Source of the DNA: Candidatus Mesolinea sp.
Lineage (GTDB): Bacteria > Chloroflexota > Anaerolineae > Anaerolineales > Anaerolineaceae
Assembly: GCA_003445715.1 (NCBI GenBank)
Contig: DMCS01000011.1
Span: 1-19,819 of the forward strand
Direction: 5' to 3'
DNA length: 19,819 nucleotides
Part shown: positions 14,086-19,819 of the stretch, one piece after another
How positions within the stretch are numbered: the stretch's first letter is position 1
Layout of the letters: the number at the start of each line of letters is the position of its first letter
The notes under the pieces: model-generated
What the model was told of the DNA's origin: nothing
What the model saw: only the letters and a program-made list of their open reading frames with translations
The model's database searches: none
Position numbers and translations under genes: made by a program

Positions 14086-14153
14086 GGCAAAAACAAGAGC
14101 TCGGCACCAATCTGTGCGAGACTACCTTTTAGAAAATCAGGCACTTTCTGCAT

Positions 14154-14159
14154 TATAAT
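14154..14159 (+). promoter_or_regulatory. -10 box upstream of trpS
   Basis: A perfect TATAAT lies 29 bases before the trpS ATG. No recognisable -35 box is present at 16-18 bases. The repeat cluster ends about 30 bases upstream. Confidence 0.45.
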
Positions 14160-14188
14160 CTTTTCGACGAATAAACAAGGAAATTATT

Positions 14189-15184
14189 ATGAGGAAAATA
14201 TCACTAACCGGCATTAAACCCACCGGCTCCCCGCATATTGGCAATTACTTTGGCATGTATAAACCTGCCATCGCCCTCACCGAAACTTACCTCGGTATGT
14301 ATTTTGTCGCTGACCTGCACGCGCTAACCACCACACCGACACCTCAAGAGCTGCAAACACTCATTTATGATGTAGCTGCCAGTTGGATTGCACTTGGTTT
14401 GGACGTAGAAAAAGCAATCTTCTTCCGCCAGTCAGCTATCCCAGAAATCCCCCAGTGCACATGGCTGCTCTCCTGCGTCACGTCCAAAGGTTTGATGAAC
14501 CGCGCGCACGCCTATAAAGCCCAGGTGGAAAAGAACATCGAGCTGGGGCACGACCCAGATGACGGTGTGAACATGGGGTTGTATAACTACCCGGTACTTA
14601 TGGCAGCCGATATCCTCCTTTACGATTCGGATGTGGTGCCCGTTGGGCAGGACCAAAAGCAACACATCGAGATTACCCGAGACATCGCCGAGAATTTCAA
14701 CCGCATCTATGGGCAGACGCTCAAGCTGCCCGAAGGCATCATCCCGGAGGATGTGCAATCCGTGCCCGGTATTGACGGGCGCAAGATGAGCAAAAGCTAC
14801 AACAACACCCTGCCTATCTTTGCCTCGGAAAAAGCCTTGCGCAAGCAGGTTATGCGCATCGTGACCGATAGCAAAACGCCTGAAGAACCTAAAGACCCGG
14901 ATAGCGATAATCTGTACCAGATTTACCGTTTGTTTGCACCGGCAGAGCGCCTGCAAGAGGTGCGCAGCCTCTATATTCATGGCGGGCTGGCTTATGGTGC
15001 ACTCAAGCAGGAGCTGGCCGAGCTGATGCTGGCGACTTTTGCCGAGCCGCGGCGCAAATATACTGAGCTTATCAACGATCACGCCTATCTGGATGCCATC
15101 CTGGCGGCAGGCGCCGAAAAAGCACGCGCCATCGCACAGCCGGTGTTAGCGCGCATGCGTAAAGCCGTCGGGCTTGACCACTAA
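14189..15184 (+). CDS. trpS: Tryptophan--tRNA ligase
   Basis: TrpRS is a cytosolic class I aminoacyl-tRNA synthetase that charges tRNA-Trp. The 331-residue length is standard for the bacterial enzyme. The nucleotide-binding signatures are PHIGN (the HIGH motif, in GIKPTGSPHIGNYFG near the N-terminus) and KMSKS (in GRKMSKSYNN). Between them lie MAADILLYDSDVVPVGQDQKQHIE, the tryptophan-pocket and ATP-binding region typical of the family (key residues D, Q and H), and the C-terminal anticodon-binding helices follow. AAGGAA lies 6 bases before the ATG. The alcohol dehydrogenase gene follows after 12 bases, so the two are probably co-transcribed, although no functional link is known. Confidence 0.96.
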   Translation: MRKISLTGIKPTGSPHIGNYFGMYKPAIALTETYLGMYFVADLHALTTTPTPQELQTLIYDVAASWIALGLDVEKAIFFRQSAIPEIPQCTWLLSCVTSKGLMNRAHAYKAQVEKNIELGHDPDDGVNMGLYNYPVLMAADILLYDSDVVPVGQDQKQHIEITRDIAENFNRIYGQTLKLPEGIIPEDVQSVPGIDGRKMSKSYNNTLPIFASEKALRKQVMRIVTDSKTPEEPKDPDSDNLYQIYRLFAPAERLQEVRSLYIHGGLAYGALKQELAELMLATFAEPRRKYTELINDHAYLDAILAAGAEKARAIAQPVLARMRKAVGLDH

Positions 15185-15196
15185 GGAGGAAAAAGC

Positions 15197-16363
15197 ATGA
15201 TTTCCAACTTCACTTTCTATAACCCCACCCGCATCGTTTTTGGAAGCGGCTCAATCCCCCGGCTCAACAAGCTCATCCCCAAAAAAGCCAAGGTCATGCT
15301 GCTTTATGGCGGCGGATCCATAATGAAAAATGGCATTTATGACCAAGTGGTCACGGCGCTCAAAAAGCGTGAGGTGCTGGAGTTTGGCGGCATTGAGCCC
15401 AACCCAGATTACGACACGCTCATGAAAGCCGTCAAGCAAGTGAAGAAGAAGCAGGTAGATTACCTATTAGCCGTGGGCGGCGGATCGGTAATTGACGGCA
15501 CCAAGTTTGTCTCTGTAGCAGCTGCCTATCAAGGCGACGACCCTTGGGAAATTGTCGCTGGTGATGGGCTCAAAAAGGTCAAAAAGGCTGTCCCGTTTGG
15601 CACGGTGCTCACCTTACCCGCCACCGGCAGCGAGATGAATCACAACGCGGTTATTTCTCGCCGCAGCACACAAGAGAAACTTTCCTTCGGTAGTGACTTG
15701 GTCTTCCCGCAGTTTTCTATTTTAGATCCCGAGACGACTTACTCTTTGCCTCAAAAGCAAATTCGCAACGGGATTGTGGATGCTTATGTGCATGTGCTGG
15801 AACAATACCTCACCTACCCCGTTGGGCAGATTTTGCAGGACCGGCAAGCCGAAGCACTCTTGCTCTCCCTGATCGAGGTAGCGCCAAAAGCGATGCAATT
15901 CCCGCCAGATTACAATGCCCGGGCTAATTTCATGTGGACTGCCACGAACGCACTCAATCACCTGATCAACCGCGGCGTGCCCGAGGACTGGGCAACGCAT
16001 GATATTGGCCATGAGCTTACCGCGCTTTATGGTTTAGCGCATGCCGAGACCTTAGCTGCCGTGCTGCCATGGCTGATGTGGTACAAGCGCAAAGAAAAGC
16101 AAGCCAAGCTGCTGCAATATGGTTACCGCGTCTTTGGCATAAAAACACAAAAATATTCCGAACGCATCGATAAGACAATCGAAGCGACTGCGGCATTTTT
16201 CCACAGCTTAGGCATGCCCACCACCTTGACGGCTTATGGTATCGACCCTGATGAGGCTGCGGAGCGCGTGGGCTCACGCATTGATGCCCGCGGCTGGCAG
16301 CTTGGTGAGCATCACGATATCACCGGTAAAGATGTGGCTGCCATATTGCGCCTTAGCCAGTAG
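15197..16363 (+). CDS. Iron-containing alcohol dehydrogenase (YqhD/BDH-like)
   Basis: This group III alcohol dehydrogenase probably reduces aldehydes to alcohols with NADPH in the cytosol. The 388 residues have an N-terminal nucleotide-binding domain with VGGGSVIDGTKF (93-104) and a helical C-terminal domain with the metal ligands. Asp195, His199, His268 and His282 each sit one position after the ligands of E. coli YqhD (194, 198, 267 and 281), which places the protein in the YqhD/butanol-dehydrogenase branch. The closing ligand motif is HDIGHELTALYGLAHAETLA. The GGAGG ribosome-binding site directly follows the trpS stop, 7 bases before the ATG. A perfect hairpin terminator lies 22 bases after the stop codon. 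A role in detoxifying aldehydes or in fermentation is inferred. Confidence 0.9.
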   Translation: MISNFTFYNPTRIVFGSGSIPRLNKLIPKKAKVMLLYGGGSIMKNGIYDQVVTALKKREVLEFGGIEPNPDYDTLMKAVKQVKKKQVDYLLAVGGGSVIDGTKFVSVAAAYQGDDPWEIVAGDGLKKVKKAVPFGTVLTLPATGSEMNHNAVISRRSTQEKLSFGSDLVFPQFSILDPETTYSLPQKQIRNGIVDAYVHVLEQYLTYPVGQILQDRQAEALLLSLIEVAPKAMQFPPDYNARANFMWTATNALNHLINRGVPEDWATHDIGHELTALYGLAHAETLAAVLPWLMWYKRKEKQAKLLQYGYRVFGIKTQKYSERIDKTIEATAAFFHSLGMPTTLTAYGIDPDEAAERVGSRIDARGWQLGEHHDITGKDVAAILRLSQ

Positions 16364-16385
16364 CTTTGCTGCTATAGGGAATACG

Positions 16386-16416
16386 ATAGAGCGCTGATTT
16401 AGCGCTCTATGTTTTA
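16386..16416. terminator. Hairpin terminator between convergent genes
   Basis: ATAGAGCGCT (16386-16395), the loop GATTT, and AGCGCTCTAT (16401-16410) form a perfect 10-base stem, followed by GTTTTAT. It ends the trpS-adh transcript. The right arm contains the glycosyltransferase stop codon, so it may also stop the opposite strand, where the following run is less T-rich. Confidence 0.8.
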
Positions 16417-17279
16417 TGGGGTTTGAATAGGTTCACGAGCAGCGCTAAGAAAAGCTTTAGTGCCATCACCACATAGTAAAACCAGTTAAACAGAAAGAAA
16501 TAGTCTTTGGCGAAGTGCTTGCGGTAATAGAGGTAGTAAGAGCGATGCCACTGGTAAATGGATTGTACTGGCTGTGCTTTGGACCCTCCTTGCCCGCCGT
16601 AGTGCACAATCTTAGCCAGAGGCACGTACATCACCTTCCAGCCGGCTTGGCGTGCCCGCAAGCAGTAATCGCTATCTTCCTGATAAGCAAAGAACTGCTC
16701 ATCAAAGGCGCCTACCTGCTGCCAGGTTTCGCGGCGGATGAACATGGACGAGCCAGAGACTGCTTTTACTTCAGCAATTTCGTCCTCCGGCAGCCAGCTG
16801 AGCAAGTAGCCATTGAGCTTGCGGCTGCGCGGGAAGAGCTTACCTAAGCCCAAAAAGTAACCAAATACTTCCGCTGGCCGCGCGTCACCACGCCGGCTCT
16901 GTGCCTGGAAGCTGCCATCCGGGTTTAACACCTTTGGAATAGCAATGCCTACCTCCGGATTAGCTCTGAGATAAGCGACCAAAGGGGTAAACACATCCTC
17001 CACCAGCTGGGTATCTGGGTTGAGCAGCACAAAAAAATCTCCTTGTGCCACAGCCAACATCTGATTGACGGGTTGTGTGAAGCCCCGGTTTTCTTCGTTC
17101 TGGATGAGACGTACCTGAGGAAAATTTTGCGCTAGCATCTCCGCCGTGCCATCCGTGGAGGCATTATCGGCGACGATAATTTCATAACTTAGTGCCGGGT
17201 TATATTGCTGAATTGACTCTAAGCATGCCCGCAGATATTCGCGCGCGTTGAGGGTAATAATGCAAATGGAAAGGTCCAT
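16407..17279 (-). CDS. Family 2 glycosyltransferase (rhamnosyltransferase-like)
   Basis: The protein should transfer a sugar from a nucleotide donor to a cell-envelope glycan on the inner face of the membrane. The 290 residues open with the GT-A fold start LSICIITLNA. They carry DNASTDGT (nucleotide binding), LLNPDTQ (the DxD-like metal site), the loop SGSSMFIRRETWQQVGAFDE, and ED in YQEDSDYCLRARQAGW (base region). These are features of the WbbL/rhamnosyltransferase-like branch. The C-terminus (about 255-285) is strongly hydrophobic and aromatic and may anchor the enzyme to the membrane. The start codon has no clear ribosome-binding site. No polysaccharide cluster surrounds it, so donor and acceptor are unknown. 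Confidence 0.85.
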   Translation of the reverse strand: MDLSICIITLNAREYLRACLESIQQYNPALSYEIIVADNASTDGTAEMLAQNFPQVRLIQNEENRGFTQPVNQMLAVAQGDFFVLLNPDTQLVEDVFTPLVAYLRANPEVGIAIPKVLNPDGSFQAQSRRGDARPAEVFGYFLGLGKLFPRSRKLNGYLLSWLPEDEIAEVKAVSGSSMFIRRETWQQVGAFDEQFFAYQEDSDYCLRARQAGWKVMYVPLAKIVHYGGQGGSKAQPVQSIYQWHRSYYLYYRKHFAKDYFFLFNWFYYVVMALKLFLALLVNLFKPHKT

Positions 17280-17345
17280 GTGTAAGCGCTTTTCCCATCA
17301 TGCTTTTTTGATGGTTAAGTGTATCACGCGCAGAAAACTATAAAC

Positions 17346-19220
17346 TTAGGACTGTTGCAGCCAAATTTCCGCGCCCGGAGGGATCTCAGGTATTTCTAAT
17401 TTGCTGCCTTGGGAATGCGCTTTTGCGTCACTGAAAAATCCTTCATAAATCGCGGAGGTTGGGAGGGCTGCCTGTGGCAAGTGCAGCGTTTGCGGTAAAA
17501 GCGTCTTATGGCTACGGTTTGCACTCACCAAGATATGTTCATCCCCGAGCACACGCTGATATAACAGCATGTCCTCATTGCCATAAAGCACTTGGAATGC
17601 GCCTTCTGCCAACACAGGACTGCGCTTGCGCAAGGCAATCAGCTGCCGGTAAAAATTGAGCAAATCCTGATCCCAGGTGCTCTCATCCCATGGGAAACAA
17701 TTGCGGCTGCCAAAACTTTCTGCATTTTCAAGCCCGATTTCATCGCCGTAATAGAGGCAGGGCACACCCGGAAAGGTAAACTGGATGACTGCAGCCATGC
17801 GCAGAAGCTGCTTATCGCCGCCCAGCGCGGTGAGCGCACGCGGCACGTCATGGCTGTCGATTATATTGAACTGCTGCAAAGCAACCGCCCAAGGAATCGC
17901 AGCCAGATTCTCGCCCCAGGCTTTGAGCACTATTTCGGTAGGCCAAGGCTGCTCAGCAGCAAGCTTCCCCTTCCAGCCCACGGCGTTCTGGCGGAAGGGC
18001 TTCAACCAGAAAAACAGCGGGTTATAAAAGCCAAAATAGTTCATTACCCCGTCCCATTGATCGCCTTGCAACTGGGAGGTAGCCTCAAAAAAATTCTCAG
18101 CCATTAGATACGCTTCTGGCTTGGTCTGCTTGACTGCCTGCCGAATTTGCGGGATGATGGTATGCCCTAACTGCTGATCATTTTGGCGCGCAAGCATATT
18201 CCCGGCGTCAACACGCCACCCGTCAGCCTCAAAGGGCGGGCGCAGCCAGTAGCGGAAGGCGCTCTGCTCGCCGGCAAACATGAGCTTGCACAGCTCAGGG
18301 GCGCGATAATTCAGCTTGGGCAGCGAGCCAAAACCCAACCAAGATTCGTAACGCTCTGCTGCGTGGTCGATAAAGAAATACTGCGCTTCTTGGCTGCTTG
18401 GATCTTGCCGAGCTTTCTGAAACCAAGGGTGTCCTATGCCGCAATGGTTAGGGACGATATCCAAAATATAACGCATACCCCGCTCGTGAAGTGCCTGGGC
18501 TAAATCTACCAAGGCTTCGTCCCCACCTACAACCGGATCCACATGAAAGTAATCACACACATCATAACGGTGATTCGTAAAAGCCGTGAAAATTGGGTTG
18601 AGGTAGAGTGCATTCACCCCTAACTGCTCAAGATAATCGATGTGCTGTTGGATGCCTGCCAGGTCGCCGCCATAGAAAGGAAGCAAACCCGGCTCATGCG
18701 GGGCTGGCTGCCCCCAAGGGAAGGTCTGGCGATGCCAGTTCTGGTAAGGGAGCGTTTCTTCCTGTGGATCGTTGCTGGGGTCGCCATTGGCAAAGCGGTC
18801 CGGGAAAATCTGATAAAAGACCGCCTGTTGCAGCCAAGGGATGGGAGGGGTATCAACCAGAAGCTTAAAATCAAAAAGTTCAAAGGGTAATGCCTGTCCA
18901 ACACCAGCAGCATTGAGCCACCAAACTGCTTCCTTAGTTTGGATCGCAAAGCGGTAAGGCACGCGGTGTTCAAACACGGTAAGCTCTGTGTGCCACCAGC
19001 GCCAGCCCTCTTCTTCGTGCTCTGGCTGCAGCGTGGTGAGCTGCTGCTCGCCGTTGGGAAAGGTGCGCAGCACAACCTGTTCAATCGGCGCAGATTCAGG
19101 CGCCCGCAGACGGATGGTAATCGTCTCCCCCAAAGTGGGGTACGGATTGCTCAGATAATCCCGTGTAGGGAAGTGCAGCAGGCAGCGCAGCCAGGTAGGG
19201 GGCAAGGTGGTGTTGGGCAT
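17346..19220 (-). CDS. GH13 alpha-glucan hydrolase (neopullulanase/maltodextrin glucosidase-like)
   Basis: This enzyme probably hydrolyses maltodextrins, cyclodextrins or pullulan. The 624 residues have an N-terminal beta-sandwich (about 1-120) of the kind found in cyclomaltodextrinases and MalZ, then the (beta/alpha)8 barrel from FYQIFPDRFANGD (135-147). The four conserved GH13 regions are DIVPNH (254-259), GWRVDAGN with nucleophile Asp338, MAENF with acid/base Glu375, and NIIDSHD with Asp458. A C-terminal beta domain follows. There is no signal peptide, so it acts in the cytosol on imported or stored glucans. GAGGAG lies 6 bases before the ATG. No sugar transporter or regulator is adjacent. 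Confidence 0.93.
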   Translation of the reverse strand: MPNTTLPPTWLRCLLHFPTRDYLSNPYPTLGETITIRLRAPESAPIEQVVLRTFPNGEQQLTTLQPEHEEEGWRWWHTELTVFEHRVPYRFAIQTKEAVWWLNAAGVGQALPFELFDFKLLVDTPPIPWLQQAVFYQIFPDRFANGDPSNDPQEETLPYQNWHRQTFPWGQPAPHEPGLLPFYGGDLAGIQQHIDYLEQLGVNALYLNPIFTAFTNHRYDVCDYFHVDPVVGGDEALVDLAQALHERGMRYILDIVPNHCGIGHPWFQKARQDPSSQEAQYFFIDHAAERYESWLGFGSLPKLNYRAPELCKLMFAGEQSAFRYWLRPPFEADGWRVDAGNMLARQNDQQLGHTIIPQIRQAVKQTKPEAYLMAENFFEATSQLQGDQWDGVMNYFGFYNPLFFWLKPFRQNAVGWKGKLAAEQPWPTEIVLKAWGENLAAIPWAVALQQFNIIDSHDVPRALTALGGDKQLLRMAAVIQFTFPGVPCLYYGDEIGLENAESFGSRNCFPWDESTWDQDLLNFYRQLIALRKRSPVLAEGAFQVLYGNEDMLLYQRVLGDEHILVSANRSHKTLLPQTLHLPQAALPTSAIYEGFFSDAKAHSQGSKLEIPEIPPGAEIWLQQS

Positions 19221-19295
19221 AGTGGTCTCCTCAGAGCGAGAATTTTACCAAAAAGGGGTTAAATCGGATGGTAAACGCGCTTGTCAGCAATAAAC

Positions 19296-19819
19296 TCACG
19301 CGTCGTTGAGCGGCTTAAAGCCTTCTCCTAAGGTCTCGCTCACCTGACCGACAACCATAAACGCGCTCGGGTCGATATCATGCACAAGGGTTTTCAAGCG
19401 AGTAACCTCTGCGGATGAAACCACGCAAAAGAGCATACATTTTTCTTCTTGAGTGTAACCTCCCATTACTGGAATAACGGTAACGCCACGCTCTAATTGT
19501 GTCTGAATGACAGTGATGATCTCATCTGGCTTTACAGTAATGATGTAGGTAGCCTTCGTAAAATTATACCCTTGTGAAACCATATCCGCAGCCACCCCGC
19601 TGATGTAAATAAGCATCAAACCATAGAGCGCTCTCTCCCATCCAAAGACAAAACCAGCCAGCAGCACCACAAGCGAATCGGTCATGAGATACGCCATGGA
19701 AATGGAGATACCGAAGTTGCGATTGAGAATGCGCCCTAATATATCCGTGCCGCCGCTCGTGCCGCGGCCAAGATACACGATGCCTAACCCCACACCTAAG
19801 GTGATGCCGCCGTAGAGGG
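19296..19819 (-). CDS. YitT-family membrane protein with C-terminal DUF2179 (partial)
   Basis: The gene runs off the right edge: the frame stays open upstream of the first internal methionine (19793), reading LYGGITLGVGLG, so the N-terminal helices are missing. The visible part holds the family's GRGTSGGTDILGRILNR loop, two or three hydrophobic helices, and then a cytosolic ferredoxin-like DUF2179 domain (about 95-155 of the visible residues) with YIITVKPDEII and VTVIPVMGGYT. YitT proteins are widespread inner-membrane proteins without an established function. The domain resembles small-ligand-binding folds, and nucleotide binding has been suggested for it. The protein ends at TGA 19298-19296, 75 bases before the amylase start on the same strand. 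Confidence 0.88.
   Translation of the reverse strand, partial: LYGGITLGVGLGIVYLGRGTSGGTDILGRILNRNFGISISMAYLMTDSLVVLLAGFVFGWERALYGLMLIYISGVAADMVSQGYNFTKATYIITVKPDEIITVIQTQLERGVTVIPVMGGYTQEEKCMLFCVVSSAEVTRLKTLVHDIDPSAFMVVGQVSETLGEGFKPLNDA

Larger units (their letters stand above)
13660..14123 (+). repeat. Cluster of nested hairpin-rich intergenic repeats
   Basis: Five units begin with GTTCTYRCCGGTCT, at 13678, 13732, 13792, 13907 and 13967. A 25-base core built on AGCCTACCCGTAGGGT occurs six times, at 13697-13721, 13751-13775, 13861-13885 (variant), 13926-13950, 13986-14010 and 14060-14084. The core is self-complementary (CCTAC, CC, GTAGG). Three units are 46 bases; two are long. The whole cluster is bounded by near-identical 17-base direct repeats (13660-13676 and 14107-14123, one mismatch) containing CTGTGCGAGACT. 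It fills the space between the exporter and trpS, and no coding potential is seen. Confidence 0.9.

Noticed and set aside
14432..15082. 216-codon minus-strand frame opposite trpS
   Set aside because: It is the antisense shadow of a clearly conserved synthetase gene, and its translation has no recognisable motif.
17295..17314. CCATCA/TGATGG inverted repeat as a terminator after the amylase gene
   Set aside because: It has only 6 paired bases around an 8-base loop with no T run after the stem on the minus strand. It could easily arise by chance.

Overview
The window looks like a chromosomal segment of a Gram-negative-type bacterium, most plausibly a Chloroflexota (Anaerolineae-like) genome. 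This is inferred from gene content, the style of the proteins and a DnaK that carries the ATPase-domain insert missing from Firmicutes; no rRNA or marker tree was available. It is mostly housekeeping sequence of moderate to high GC, interrupted by two AT-rich accessory patches and by one dispersed family of hairpin-rich intergenic repeats.

Layout. Positions 113-5839 hold a heat-shock operon, hrcA-grpE-dnaK-dnaJ-prmA, behind a sigma-70-like promoter and a perfect CIRCE operator, so HrcA represses its own operon. A gene reading leftwards probably starts at position 15. A cytidylate-kinase-like gene with its own promoter follows (5969-6619). The first AT-rich patch (6630-7950, minus strand) is a two-gene operon: a SatD-family protein with a nucleotide-cyclase-like motif layout, and a three-helix membrane protein of the Pycsar effector (PycTM) type. 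I read it as a candidate cyclic-nucleotide-signalling anti-phage system with an unconventional cyclase. It is the most interesting object here. Lysine 2,3-aminomutase (8012-9358, minus) follows.

A repeat-bearing intergenic stretch (9359-9872) leads into the second AT-rich patch (about 9700-11650). It holds a frameshifted DUF2188 gene, an unrecognised 65-residue protein and a serine dehydrogenase-type proteinase of the ClpP/SppA fold. An ABC exporter (11661-13616, minus) precedes a cluster of nested repeats (13660-14123). The cluster carries the same repeat family as the stretch near 9400-9670, but in the opposite orientation.

The last third is ordinary: trpS and an iron-dependent alcohol dehydrogenase as a tight pair on the plus strand, a perfect hairpin terminator, then on the minus strand a family-2 glycosyltransferase, a cytosolic GH13 alpha-glucan hydrolase, and a YitT-family membrane protein cut by the window edge. 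I saw no tRNA, rRNA, CRISPR array, transposase or integrase.
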